This document shows, one piece after another, positions 27,119-36,525 of a DNA stretch of 64,000 nt. The notes beneath the pieces are model-generated. The model was given only the letters and a program-made list of their open reading frames with translations, was not told the origin of the DNA and ran no database searches. Source of the stretch: Planktothrix sp. FACHB-1365 (lineage in GTDB: Bacteria > Cyanobacteriota > Cyanobacteriia > Cyanobacteriales > Microcoleaceae). A program made the translations under genes and the position numbers. Location of the stretch: NCBI RefSeq assembly GCF_014697575.1, contig NZ_JACJSC010000024.1, positions 1 to 64,000 of the forward strand. The letters run 5' to 3'. Each line of letters opens with the position of its first letter. The stretch's first letter is position 1.

Positions 27119-27527
27119 GCGTGCACTTGCTCAAAATTTGTAGAGAGTTGAAATGGTGCGGACAACAATCAATCGCAGGTAAGCTGAATCCACTATCAGT
27201 TGATCAAAGTTAAGACTTAGCTTTGGACACACCCCAGCTATACCCTACAACATCATGTTTTGCTGTCCGTTCCACATCTATCCTACTCGATTTTGAAAGC
27301 ATTAAATTCAAGTTCAGGTAAATTAACTGTTTTTTGATCCGCTTATTTACAATTAAGAGTTGGGTTTCACTTCGGATTTTGAGGCGATTCGTTCTGATCC
27401 TTGTTTTCAAGAGTTGATAACAAATTGCTATAAAATAAAAACATATCTTTTTCCCCTCTCCTTACAGGATAAGGATTGGGGAAGACATCAGACAAGGTTT
27501 CTATCGCAAATAGAAGTAAACCTAGAG

Positions 27528-28919
27528 TTAATGGCGGGCTAATCCTTCTTGACGGGCGGTGTGGGCAACAGCCCCAGCAACGACGGTAGCCACCCGTTTA
27601 TCAAAGACGGAAGGAACAATATGTTCGCGATCTAAATCACTAGGAGACACTAAAGACGCGATCGCCGATGCTGCTTCTAAATACATAGAAATCGTTAAAC
27701 TTTTTGCCCCACAATCTAAAGCACCCCGGAAAATTCCCGGAAATGCTAAAACATTATTAATTTGATTAGGATAATCACTGCGTCCTGTTGCCATCACCGC
27801 CACATCATCCGTAATTAATTCAGGTTGAATTTCAGGAATAGGGTTCGCCATGGCAAAAACAATTGGATCTTTTGCCATAGAACGTACCATTTCCGGGGTT
27901 ACAACTCCCGGAGCACTCACTCCCATAAACACATCTGCATCTTTCATCGCATCTGCTAATGTTCCTGATAAATCAACAGCAAATTCCCGTTTTTGGGCGT
28001 TAATATCTGGTCGATCATGGGAAATAATGCCTTTAGAATCACACAGGGTAATATAACGAACTCCGGCTTTTTTAAATAACCGCGCCATTGCTATTCCCGC
28101 AGCACCCGCTCCGTTTAAAACCAGGTGAATTTCATCCATTGATTTTTTGACTAATTTGAGGGAATTAATCAGCGCGGCTAAACTGACAATTGCCGTACCA
28201 TGTTGATCATCATGGAAAATTGGAATATCTAAAGATTGCCGTAATTTGGCTTCAATTTCAAAGCATCGAGGTGCAGCAATATCTTCTAAATTAATCCCCC
28301 CAAAAACAGGCGCAATATATTTAACAGTTTCGATAATTTTGTCTGTATCCTGAGTGTCTAAACAAATCGGAAAGGCATCAATATCCGCAAACTCTTTAAA
28401 TAACATGGCTTTCCCTTCCATGACGGGTAAAGCTCCGGCTGGCCCCAAATTTCCTAACCCTAAAACCGCACTACCATCGGTAACAATGGCAACAGTATTT
28501 TGTTTAATCGTGAGGCTGTAAACTTGTTGAGGGTCTTCAGCGATCGCTTTACAAATTCGACCCACTCCGGGGGTATAGGCCATTGCTAAATCCGATTGAG
28601 ATTTGAGGGGAATTTTACTCTGAATACTAATTTTTCCCGCCCGATGTAGATTAAAGGTTCGGTCATAAACCGCTAAAACTTTTAACTCAGGTAATGCTTT
28701 TACCGCTTGGACAATTTGTTCTGCGTGTTCGCCACTCGAAGCATCAACACTAATTTCCCGAATTGTTTTTTGTAGGGTTTGCTCAATTAAGTCAATTTGG
28801 CCTAAATTTCCGCCAACGGTTGCGATCGCTTGGGCAACACTGGCTAACATTCCAGCGCGGTTGGGCAGTTCCAGACGAATTGTGACACTAAAACTCGGAT
28901 TCGGTGTTAAGCTAACCAT
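27528..28919 (-). CDS. NAD-dependent malic enzyme with N-terminal ACT domain
   Basis: The chosen start is ATG 28919 (MVSLTPNPSFSVTIRLELPNRAG; 463 residues); the frame continues upstream to a TTG at 29009. An ACT regulatory domain occupies residues about 10-85 (NRAGMLASVAQAIATVGGNLGQIDL). The malic enzyme motifs are MAYTPGVGRI (Tyr), GLGNLGPAGALPVMEGKAMLFK (Lys; two pieces), HDDQHGTAIV, and a Rossmann LNGAGAAGIA. It decarboxylates malate to pyruvate and CO2 with NAD(P)+. The ACT domain suggests control by an amino acid or similar small ligand. Confidence 0.92.
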   Translation of the reverse strand: MVSLTPNPSFSVTIRLELPNRAGMLASVAQAIATVGGNLGQIDLIEQTLQKTIREISVDASSGEHAEQIVQAVKALPELKVLAVYDRTFNLHRAGKISIQSKIPLKSQSDLAMAYTPGVGRICKAIAEDPQQVYSLTIKQNTVAIVTDGSAVLGLGNLGPAGALPVMEGKAMLFKEFADIDAFPICLDTQDTDKIIETVKYIAPVFGGINLEDIAAPRCFEIEAKLRQSLDIPIFHDDQHGTAIVSLAALINSLKLVKKSMDEIHLVLNGAGAAGIAMARLFKKAGVRYITLCDSKGIISHDRPDINAQKREFAVDLSGTLADAMKDADVFMGVSAPGVVTPEMVRSMAKDPIVFAMANPIPEIQPELITDDVAVMATGRSDYPNQINNVLAFPGIFRGALDCGAKSLTISMYLEAASAIASLVSPSDLDREHIVPSVFDKRVATVVAGAVAHTARQEGLARH

Positions 28920-29038
28920 ACTCAGTGCATTGATTGATTGTAGACCCCCAATTGTAAAGGTGATCTGGCTCTTTGTCAGTTCCTCCAACCCCGTTTTTCC
29001 AGATTTCAAGACAATTCTTGACTTTAAGATCCGCTTCC

Positions 29039-29173
29039 CTAATATTGTTCGTTCAATTGTAAATAATAGGCCAGATTAGCCAGGGTAATATAGTGATCAA
29101 CATATTTAGGAGTTGGCGTTTTTTCGAGAGCTTGTTTTACTTGCTTTTTACGCTGAGTCTTGGACGATTTCAT
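29039..29173 (-). CDS. Possible small basic protein
   Basis: A 44-residue frame (MKSSKTQRKKQVKQALEKTPTPKYVDHYITLANLAYYLQLNEQY) read from 29173; described by its Lys-rich start and Tyr-rich end. There is no clear ribosome site and no recognised family. It lies upstream of the malic enzyme on the same strand. It is reported only because composition and lack of overlap make coding possible. Confidence 0.3.
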   Translation of the reverse strand: MKSSKTQRKKQVKQALEKTPTPKYVDHYITLANLAYYLQLNEQY

Positions 29174-29426
29174 AGTTTTATTGTTTAGGTGAGGATGATT
29201 GACTAATCTTTTTTCAGATGTACAGTAACCCATCCATCTTTCAAACATTAGGATTGAAATCCGTAATTTCTCTCAAAATTAATATCCTGACATCCGGTTA
29301 TTAACTTTAATTTCAGCAGTTGAGGATAAATACAACTGTGATTAACGAATTAATAACCCTATTGGGAGGATTCATCCTTTCAGATTTGAGTTAATAATCT
29401 GTTAATTCCTGGGTATTTTTCAGCAA

Positions 29427-29462
29427 GTTCCCTGCATTTCTTTAGGGGAAATCGCAGGGAAC
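29427..29462. terminator. Long perfect-stem hairpin after the 148-residue unknown gene
   Basis: Arms GTTCCCTGCATTTC (29427-29440) and GAAAT-c-GCAGGGAAC (29448-29462) pair over 14 bp with one bulged base and a 7-nt loop. It sits 55 bp after the stop of the minus-strand gene at 29517. There is no T-run, so termination is uncertain; it could protect the 3' end. Confidence 0.5.
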
Positions 29463-29516
29463 GGCTTGATCCTAAACTTCTGTAAGGGTGTTAAAAACAC
29501 TAACATCCTGAGTCGT

Positions 29517-29963
29517 TTAAGCCATAATTTGATCAGATTTAACATAAAAAACAGCAACTGTTATGTTTTTTACGGATATTTTAATTTTTGGGGCTAGTCG
29601 CATTTGAGAAACGGGTTCTCGAATTAAACTATAAACCTGTGTGAGGGCTTCACCGATTTCCTGGGTCAAGCATTGGATATGTAAAACTCCCCACCGTCGA
29701 AATACTCTACAATTTGCCAGGAGTTGAAGTTGATCTAGCTCCTGTTGATTTTCCCGATAAAAATCCCAAATCAGCCGAGTTAACTGTGAAGGTTGTTTCA
29801 TAAAAACCTCATAGGAGATTGGAAACAGGCGCGTCCCCCTCCCCGTTTTCACGGAGACAAGGTTTTCACTCTTAGCGTGCTTCAGACCAGCAGAGGAAAA
29901 TAGACTCAGGGGAATATATTCCCCGTGAAATATTAAATTTGCTACCGCCTTGGGAATACTCAA
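29517..29963 (-). CDS. Unknown 148-residue protein downstream of a structured leader RNA
   Basis: The likely start is TTG 29963 (M-SIPKAVANLIFHGEYIPLSLF). No domain is recognised. The sequence is mixed alpha/beta with RLIWDFYRENQQELDQLQLLANCRVFRRWGVLHI in the middle (described by position about 80-115) and a C-terminal KIKISVKNITVAVFYVKSDQ strand region. The gene lies 25 nt after the 3' end of a structured RNA on the same strand and probably shares its promoter. Confidence 0.6.
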   Translation of the reverse strand: MSIPKAVANLIFHGEYIPLSLFSSAGLKHAKSENLVSVKTGRGTRLFPISYEVFMKQPSQLTRLIWDFYRENQQELDQLQLLANCRVFRRWGVLHIQCLTQEIGEALTQVYSLIREPVSQMRLAPKIKISVKNITVAVFYVKSDQIMA

Positions 29964-29988
29964 TCAGGTGTACCTTTGTATTGCACTT

Positions 29989-30303
29989 AAAAATGGGACA
30001 ATTACCATTCCCCAATCAACCATTCCTGTACCCATAGCACTCCCATTTCTGGGGTAAAGTTAGCTACGTGCTTCGCACACGCTGCGCGAAGGCCAATGTT
30101 TTAAGAGCTTTTGAGACTTGTAATACTGCAAAGAGTGACTTTAGAACTGTTTAATTACAAGTGACAGAGCCTGGAACTAGCTACGCATTCTAGGGCGTCG
30201 TGACTCCAAAAACGTAGACCTTTACAGTCTTAGGCTGGTCAGTACAGCTTGCTTCAATTGCTCTTACAAGCTCAGTGGCTTTAGCCATGAGTTACTGACA
30301 TCC
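29989..30303 (-). ncRNA. Structured RNA, copy 1 (candidate HEARO/OMEGA-like RNA)
   Basis: Copy 1 of a two-copy family. Helices on the minus strand are GTCAGT/ACTGAC (about 30300/30240), AGCCT/AGGCT (30236/30172), AGACT/GGTCT (30230/30220), ACTTGTAAT/ATTACAAGT (30162/30124) and CCCA-GAAA-TGGG (30042-30053). The 3' end is an ATGGG.AC/GT.CCCAT stem followed by TTTTT. Three of these helices differ from copy 2 by compensatory changes. Shared unpaired blocks are GCGTAGCTAG, AGCTCTTAAAAC and AGCTAACTTTACC. A TCTAG/CTAGA hairpin plus GGTGAGGATGTCAG lies at its 5' edge. No nuclease gene is linked. The family name is a hypothesis. Confidence 0.75.
30066..30090. repeat. Small palindromic insertion inside RNA copy 1
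   Basis: About 25 bp with TTCGC/GCGAA-type inverted repeat sequence interrupts the block that in copy 2 runs straight from AGCTAACT to the TTGGC block. It resembles dispersed short palindromes of cyanobacteria. Confidence 0.6.
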
Positions 30304-30470
30304 TCACCTCTAGTATTGAGTCCTAGATCGCTTTTCTCTACCCTGGGATAGAGGGCTTACCTTCTAGTATTCATCATCTAATCCTCTTTCTTAAAGAAAA
30401 AAGGCAAGCTGAAATAAGACTTAATAAGAGTTTGTCTAACTTAAACTGCACACAACCTTGCAACAAACTC

Positions 30471-30479
30471 ATTATAACA
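30471..30479 (-). promoter_or_regulatory. Extended -10 promoter (TGTTATAAT)
   Basis: On the minus strand TG-T-TATAAT is a perfect extended -10 element. Transcription would start near 30464 and produce the structured RNA and possibly the 148-residue gene behind it. No good -35 is seen, as is common with extended -10 promoters. Confidence 0.5.
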
Positions 30480-30576
30480 AGTGTTTTAACCCTGGAAAGA
30501 ATTACAGATTATCAAGTTTGCTATACATATATTTACATAATTTTATGAATTGATACAATCAAGGATTGTTAATAGT

Positions 30577-30966
30577 TCAGGCTCCACAATAGACAATTAA
30601 ATCAATCTCAACATCTCCCAAACCAGCTAGTCCCATAACACCAACGGTAGTTCGACAAGGTAAACGTTCCACTTCAAAATAAGCAGCATAAACCTGATTG
30701 ACCTTTTCATAATGTCGAAAATCCGTCACAAAAATTCGAGCCATTACAACTCGATTAAAACTGGTTTTTGCATGATTTAGGACTAATTTTAAGTTTTCCA
30801 TCACTTGCTGAGTTTGTTGCTCAATGGTTCCCTTAATCACTTCCCCAGTTTCTGGATTTTCAGCGAGTTGTCCCGTGACAAACAAAAAATCCCCAGCACG
30901 CACCGCATGGGAATAAGGCGCAACGGGAGGTAAAACTTGATTAGGGAGGGTTATATACTCCAGCAT
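30577..30966 (-). CDS. ridA: RidA family reactive imine deaminase
   Basis: The 129-residue protein has the RidA/YjgF signature: APYSHAVRAGDFLFVTGQL at the N-terminus, the catalytic Arg in LPCRTTVGV and Glu in VEIDLIVYCG. RidA hydrolyses reactive 2-aminoacrylate and related imines formed by PLP enzymes, protecting amino acid metabolism. It is divergent from ilvC 110 bp away; RidA and branched-chain amino acid synthesis are functionally linked. Length is standard. Confidence 0.93.
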   Translation of the reverse strand: MLEYITLPNQVLPPVAPYSHAVRAGDFLFVTGQLAENPETGEVIKGTIEQQTQQVMENLKLVLNHAKTSFNRVVMARIFVTDFRHYEKVNQVYAAYFEVERLPCRTTVGVMGLAGLGDVEIDLIVYCGA

Positions 30967-31044
30967 AATTAAAAGATTTCTTCTCTAGGACGACATGAAC
31001 GGTAACATCATACCAGCCTGTGATATGATCAAAGTTTTGGATAA

Positions 31045-32070
<1,026 letters not shown>

Positions 32071-32075
32071 AACCA

Positions 32076-32130
32076 GGGGGAGATGGGGACAAGGGGATAA
32101 GGGGACAGGGGGACAAGGGGGAGCAGGGGG
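32076..32130. repeat. G-rich tract directly after ilvC
   Basis: Eight runs of four or five G separated by two to four bases, on the ilvC sense strand starting 6 bp after the stop codon; a potential G-quadruplex in the 3' UTR. Confidence 0.8.
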
Positions 32131-32175
32131 AGAAGGAAGAGAAAGAGGACATCATTAACTTCTGACTTTTCTGTC

Positions 32176-32244
32176 CGCACCCCGCACTCCGTACTCCGCA
32201 CCCTGCACCCTGCACCCTGCACCCCGCACCCCGCACCCCGCACT
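32176..32244. repeat. Heptanucleotide tandem repeat (GCACCCY)
   Basis: Nine to ten head-to-tail copies of a 7-bp unit, GCACCCT or GCACCCC with slight variants, end at the stop codon of the minus-strand small membrane protein gene. Confidence 0.9.
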
Positions 32245-32469
32245 CTATTTCGCTCCCTGACCTTTTTCAATTTTTTCTACTTCTTTCTCTCGTTGTTCAT
32301 TGGTATCTTTAGGCCGTAACCATTTAGGCCATAAACTGACAACAAACTCACGACTGGTTTTACTCGCTTCTCTGGCGGGTTTGGGCAAAAATTTAAACGT
32401 ATCGCCAGAGGAAATAAACACAACCACTAAGGCAACAGCACCCCAGCCTAGAATTTTTTTAGGAGTCAT
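32245..32469 (-). CDS. Small single-pass membrane protein
   Basis: From the ATG at 32469 (MTPKKILGWGAVALVVVFI) the protein has 74 residues. One N-terminal transmembrane helix (about residues 6-21) precedes a charged tail ending in EQREKEVEKIEKGQ. No family name is known to me. Its stop codon lies at the edge of the heptamer repeat. Confidence 0.65.
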   Translation of the reverse strand: MTPKKILGWGAVALVVVFISSGDTFKFLPKPAREASKTSREFVVSLWPKWLRPKDTNEQREKEVEKIEKGQGAK

Positions 32470-32513
32470 AAGCAATTTTTAGATAACGATATTTATGGGA
32501 ATTTATTGTATAG

Positions 32514-32537
32514 CAGGGAATAGGGAACAGGGAACAG
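32514..32537. repeat. Short GGGAACA heptamer repeat
   Basis: About three copies of AGGGAA(T/C) in the gap between two minus-strand genes; the same unit is repeated at 38911-38940 on the opposite strand. Confidence 0.6.
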
Positions 32538-32614
32538 AAAGAAAAAAATTTTACGGTCTAGGTTTTCTGGATGAGTTTTTGTCAATCACTCTATATTATT
32601 CCTCAAGTATACTA

Positions 32615-34291
32615 TTAATCTTGAGTTTTCAATAACTCTTCAATGAAAACTTGGGTTTCTGGGGGAATATCTGTAATTAAACGCACGGGAAAAGCTTGAG
32701 TTGAAATAGAGCGATAATATTCGGGTGTTAGAAATACCTGATATTTTTCAGCATCGGGTGTCAGTTGGGCGGCTGTTGCTAAAGCAATTGTTTTAGCATA
32801 ATTACGGACATCTTTTGAAGCATCACCAATCACTTCACCGCCTGAAATTGGAGTAATGGGAATCCAAGTTTGATCTGCAATGGTTCTGGGATCTCGAACA
32901 CTTAAATGGGTGGCACCTAAAACCCCTAATAATAATTTTTCGGTTTTAATTTGAGGAAAAATTGCAATTTGTTCGGGTAAAGCCGGAGTGACTTTATCGG
33001 CTGATTGTGTTAAAATTAAAGTAGGAACCTGAACTTTATTTAATCCGGTTTTTCCAAAGATTACAGAAGCGGTTGGAGCAAAAGAAATCGCTCGTTTAAT
33101 CCGAGGATCACTAAATTGATAGCGATCTTTTGGCAGTTCTGCTGCTAGACATTGAGTAGCTTTTCCTAAACTAAAAGTAATAAAACTTTGATCACAATTT
33201 TTTCTGAGTTCATCAATTTGAAACTCTCCTCCCGCTAAAGCTAAAGCCGTTACACCTCCAAAAGAATAGCCAAAAACCAAAGTATTATTAGTATTAAATT
33301 TACCTTTAAATCTGGGATCATTAGTATTCAATTTTTCTAATTCATTCAACGTAAAAATCAAATCTTGGGGACGTTCTATAATTTCTGTGGGGGATAAAAA
33401 TAAATTTTTATCAACATAAGTCGCATTACTTCCGGGATGTTCAGGCACAATAACAGTATAGCCATAGGATGCTAAATGTTCCATTAAATAGCGTAATTCT
33501 TGATAATCAGAACCCCGACCATGAGAATAAAGAATTAAAGGTTTATCGGGTGTTGCTGCGGAGGATGAATAAATATAAACGGGGATATTACGATTTCGTT
33601 GTTTATCCTGCAATTCTATGCGGGTAATGTCTACCTTTCCGGCACCGGGTTGAGTTGGATCAAAGGTAATGGCTGGCGGTTTAACTTCTCCGGTGGGAAA
33701 TTTAGGTAAGACTTCTAAGAGTAATCTTTGGGTTTGCCAAAATCCTTGATTTAAGCGTTTTAAAACCTCAAATGCTTTAGGAACATTAATCTCAATAGTA
33801 GAGAGGGGATAATTTTCTAAAAAATTAATAACAGATAATCCTTGAGGAGATTTAGCTGAAGATAAAATGGCTTCTTTAATTGCTGTTCCGCCTTGGGATT
33901 GATCTGAAGAAATAATCGTATCAATATCGGTTAAAATCCGGGTTCCCACTTGACTATTAACAATTTCATCAACGGTTTCATCTTGAATTTTAATTTTAAT
34001 ATTTAACGCGGCTAAAGCTTGTTGCTTTTGTTCAGGGGTAAGGAAACTAAAATAACCCAACAATCCTAACGGAACTTTTCCGGTTTCTGCAAATTCTTTT
34101 AAGTCTTTGACCGAAACCGTAGCATAAATAAATCCTTGTCTGATTACAACAGATTCTGCTGCACGACTCGAAAGGGGGAATAGGAAAAAACTGCTAACAA
34201 TTGTTGGCGTTAAAACACTTAAGGAAAGGAACAATTTTTTCCACGGGTGTTTAGAAAAAACAGAAAAAACAGATACCGGAATTTCACGCAT
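32615..34291 (-). CDS. Secreted alpha/beta hydrolase with DUF1400 domain
   Basis: From the ATG at 34291 the protein has 558 residues. The N-terminal signal peptide (LFLSLSVLTPTIVSSFFLFPLSSRAAE) is followed by a DUF1400 region (about 50-185: GFIYATVSVKDLKEFAETG ... FLTPEQKQQALAALN). The alpha/beta hydrolase core has LILYSHGRGSDYQELRYL, nucleophile Ser in VFGYSFGGVTAL, and a late His in LGATHLSVRDPR. The arrangement matches cyanobacterial PAF-acetylhydrolase/dienelactone hydrolase-like proteins. The substrate is unknown. Confidence 0.85.
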   Translation of the reverse strand: MREIPVSVFSVFSKHPWKKLFLSLSVLTPTIVSSFFLFPLSSRAAESVVIRQGFIYATVSVKDLKEFAETGKVPLGLLGYFSFLTPEQKQQALAALNIKIKIQDETVDEIVNSQVGTRILTDIDTIISSDQSQGGTAIKEAILSSAKSPQGLSVINFLENYPLSTIEINVPKAFEVLKRLNQGFWQTQRLLLEVLPKFPTGEVKPPAITFDPTQPGAGKVDITRIELQDKQRNRNIPVYIYSSSAATPDKPLILYSHGRGSDYQELRYLMEHLASYGYTVIVPEHPGSNATYVDKNLFLSPTEIIERPQDLIFTLNELEKLNTNDPRFKGKFNTNNTLVFGYSFGGVTALALAGGEFQIDELRKNCDQSFITFSLGKATQCLAAELPKDRYQFSDPRIKRAISFAPTASVIFGKTGLNKVQVPTLILTQSADKVTPALPEQIAIFPQIKTEKLLLGVLGATHLSVRDPRTIADQTWIPITPISGGEVIGDASKDVRNYAKTIALATAAQLTPDAEKYQVFLTPEYYRSISTQAFPVRLITDIPPETQVFIEELLKTQD

Positions 34292-34335
34292 GATCAAAAG
34301 TCTGGGTTCAACAATCCAAAAAGTTTAACATCGAA

Positions 34336-35745
34336 TTAGCTCATTGCTATCGGGGGGCGATGGTGTTCCCAAGGTTGTACCGCCTCTAGTTGTGCTGCTA
34401 AGGCGATTAAAGTGGCTTCCGTTGCGGGTTTTCCTACTAATTGCACCCCAAGGGGTAAACCTGCTGACGTGAAACCTGTGGGAATGGCGATCGCGGGTTG
34501 ACCACTAACATTAAATGCAGGACAAGGGGCAATCCATTCAATAATACGCTGTAACGTTTCTTCAGGAGAAAGTTGAGCATATTCTCCCACCCGAATTGTC
34601 CCGTGCATATAGGTGGGTAAAACAATAACATCAAAGGGACTTAAGGAGGCAACAATTTCACGTCCAGCTACCTGCATTTTAGACACCGCTTGCAAATATT
34701 GTCCAGCCGTTATTTGAGTTGACCTTAACCATTGATTTACCGAACCTAAATACTCTGACGGAATTCCAGAGGCTGCGACTCCCGATTTCCAAACTAAAGT
34801 AAACGGTTCAATAATTGCACTAAAATCCGGGTTAATGAGTTCTATTTGATGACCCAATTCTTCGAGAAGTTTAACAGTATTTTGAACCGCTTGTTCACAG
34901 TCTGGAGACGCTTGACCAACGGGTAAAATAGACGTTGCTACGGCAATTTTCAAAGACTGGGGCGGCTGTTGTGTTGCTGCCAAAAACGAAGGATTGGGAT
35001 CAGGCAACCAATAGGGATCTCCTAAAATATAGCCTGACATCACATCTAATAAAGCCGCCGCATCCGCAACGGTACGAGCCAATGGGCCATCGGTGGAAAT
35101 CCCACTTTGAAAGTCTCCGACGGGAGCATGGGACACTCGCCCTCGCGTGGGTTTAATTCCGACTAAACCACAACAAAAAGCAGGGCCACGAATGGAACCT
35201 CCGCCATCTGACCCATGAGCAACGGGGGATAATCCCGCCGCCACCGCAGCAGCAGCCCCCCCACTGGAACCTCCGGGGGTATACTCTAAATTCCAAGGGT
35301 TACGGGCGGGAGGAAAGCCATCGGGTTCGGTGTAGGGTAATGATCCGACTTCTGAGGTCGCCGTTTTGCCCAATATATTAAATCCGGCTTGACGAATTCG
35401 ACTAACAACTCCATCATCATAAGTTGCTATTTTATCGAATAAAGCCCGTGAACCATAAGTACAGGCAACTCCCGCAACGGGGTTTAAATCTTTAATCGAA
35501 ATGGGAACGCCAAAAAAGGGGGGTAATTCGTTAATATCGGCAATTTGGGCGAGGTGTTCTGTTTGGGTTTTGGCGAGTTCTATAGCGGTTTCTGCCATAA
35601 CTGTAAAATAACAACCGAACTGCGGATTTAACCGTTGAATTCGATCTAAATAAAAATTAACTAACTCTAAAGGAGATAAAACTTTTGTGCGAATTAATCG
35701 CGCTTGTTCTAAAGCAGGGGTAAAGGCTAAATCCACTGAATTCAT
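34336..35745 (-). CDS. Amidase signature enzyme
   Basis: The 469-residue protein has the Ser-cisSer-Lys triad. Lys is in VPISIKDLNPVAG, and the glycine/serine motif GGSSGGAAAAVAAGL and GSDGGGSIRGPAFCCG hold the two serines. KPTRGRVSHAP follows. It resembles GatA-type amidases but has no GatB/GatC neighbours, so it is more likely a general amidase. The stop codon is 45 bp from the start of the DUF1400 hydrolase gene on the same strand; the two could be cotranscribed. Confidence 0.9.
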   Translation of the reverse strand: MNSVDLAFTPALEQARLIRTKVLSPLELVNFYLDRIQRLNPQFGCYFTVMAETAIELAKTQTEHLAQIADINELPPFFGVPISIKDLNPVAGVACTYGSRALFDKIATYDDGVVSRIRQAGFNILGKTATSEVGSLPYTEPDGFPPARNPWNLEYTPGGSSGGAAAAVAAGLSPVAHGSDGGGSIRGPAFCCGLVGIKPTRGRVSHAPVGDFQSGISTDGPLARTVADAAALLDVMSGYILGDPYWLPDPNPSFLAATQQPPQSLKIAVATSILPVGQASPDCEQAVQNTVKLLEELGHQIELINPDFSAIIEPFTLVWKSGVAASGIPSEYLGSVNQWLRSTQITAGQYLQAVSKMQVAGREIVASLSPFDVIVLPTYMHGTIRVGEYAQLSPEETLQRIIEWIAPCPAFNVSGQPAIAIPTGFTSAGLPLGVQLVGKPATEATLIALAAQLEAVQPWEHHRPPIAMS

Positions 35746-35750
35746 GTTAA

Positions 35751-35781
35751 TCAGTTATCAGTTATCAGTTATCAGTTATCA
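35751..35781. repeat. Heptanucleotide tandem repeat (GTTATCA)
   Basis: Four exact head-to-tail copies of GTTATCA plus a partial, 6 bp upstream of the amidase start. Degenerate relatives (GTCAACA/GTCAACC) continue to about 35845. Confidence 0.9.
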
Positions 35782-35933
35782 GTAATTAGTGGGCAACAGT
35801 TAATAGTCAACAGTAATCGGTCAACTGTCAACCGTCAACAGCCAACTTGTTGTAAGGATGCCCAAAGGGGTAAACTAAGAGTATTCTATTTTCAGATTTC
35901 AGCGCGTAACCATTGCTGAATGATTAAAAGTTA

Positions 35934-36162
35934 AGAGCTTTGTCGTAAGACAGGTAGGGTAGGGCATACCCAAACCTCGGTTGAAATACCGAAAACGCTT
36001 GGAGAGTGAACCATTAAAAGGGCACTAGATAACACCTGATATTCTAGTAGGCTCGGTTCAGACATAATCGTGTAAGACCTAAGTAGGGGCAACTCCAAAG
36101 GGCGGTGATTAGCTCAAGAATCTCCCGTTACATCCCCTCTTGATTAACGGTGAGAGTGTCAA
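35934..36162 (+). mobile_element. tnpB-less IS605-type right end with guide-RNA-like structure
   Basis: The stretch ends in the hairpin CCGTTA/TAACGG (36125-36130, 36145-36150) then GAGTGTCAA (to 36162), like the right end of the TnpB element at 408-437. Upstream are nested helices TGAACC/GGTTCA (36007-36012, 36055-36060) around ACTAGA/TCTAGT (36024-36029, 36043-36048), and a CGGT/ACCG hairpin (35978-35991). No tnpB frame is present. It may be a deletion derivative that still encodes a guide-RNA scaffold. The 5' boundary is unclear. Confidence 0.55.
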
Positions 36163-36182
36163 TTGTTTTATTGAAGGTCACG

Positions 36183-36522
36183 GGATGTCAGCACCCCGTA
36201 CTGAAGTAAAGGGGGTATGGGCGGAGCGCAGGCTACGCGAAGTAATGCCTCACCTTCAGTAAGAGTTGACCAGCCTAAGTCTTAATTGACTAAGTTTTTT
36301 GAGTCATGACACCCTGTGGATGCGTAGCTAGTCCCTGGCTCTGTCGTTAGTAGTTAAACATCTTTATCGGGTTAAGGAAGTGCTGCTAACCTAACAAGCT
36401 CTTAAAACCTTGGCAAAGCTAACTTTACCCTAGAAATAGGAGTTAGGAGGGATACCATACCCTCCTCCCCGGAAGGGGAAATGTAAAGCCTAACTAGAAG
36501 TTAGGGGTTTCTACCCATTTTT
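36183..36522 (+). ncRNA. Structured RNA, copy 2 (candidate HEARO/OMEGA-like RNA)
   Basis: Copy 2 of the family at 29989-30303. Helices are GTCA/TGAC (36187/36267), AGCC/GGCT (36272/36337), AGTC/GACT (36278/36288), GTTAGTAG/CTGCTAAC (36346/36383) and CCTA-GAAA-TAGG (36429-36440). Then come AGGAGGG/CCCTCCT, CCCC-GGAA-GGGG, CCTAACT/AGTTAGG and GGG/CCC-ATTTTT. Unpaired blocks GCGTAGCTAG, AGCTCTTAAAAC and AGCTAACTTTACC are shared. It contains a palindromic insertion (about 36220-36242) absent from copy 1. It ends 3 nt before the ATGA at the start of pilT. Confidence 0.75.
36220..36242. repeat. Small palindromic insertion inside RNA copy 2
   Basis: A GC-rich piece (GGCGGAGCGCAGGCTACGCG) sits in the 5' hairpin domain and has no counterpart in copy 1. 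It resembles dispersed cyanobacterial palindromes ending in CGCGAAG. Confidence 0.55.
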
Positions 36523-36525
36523 CCG

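Noticed and set aside
27210-27542. Short frames between the decarboxylase and malic enzyme genes
   Set aside because: No ribosome sites, no conserved-looking sequence, mutually overlapping on both strands.
32176-32244. Possible CRISPR-like array
   Set aside because: Repeats are contiguous 7-bp units without spacers; no cas genes in the window.
35934-36522. Group II intron or tmRNA
   Set aside because: No intron-encoded protein, no recognisable domain V, no tmRNA tRNA-like ends; hairpins and the GTGTCAA end fit a transposon end and a separate structured RNA better.
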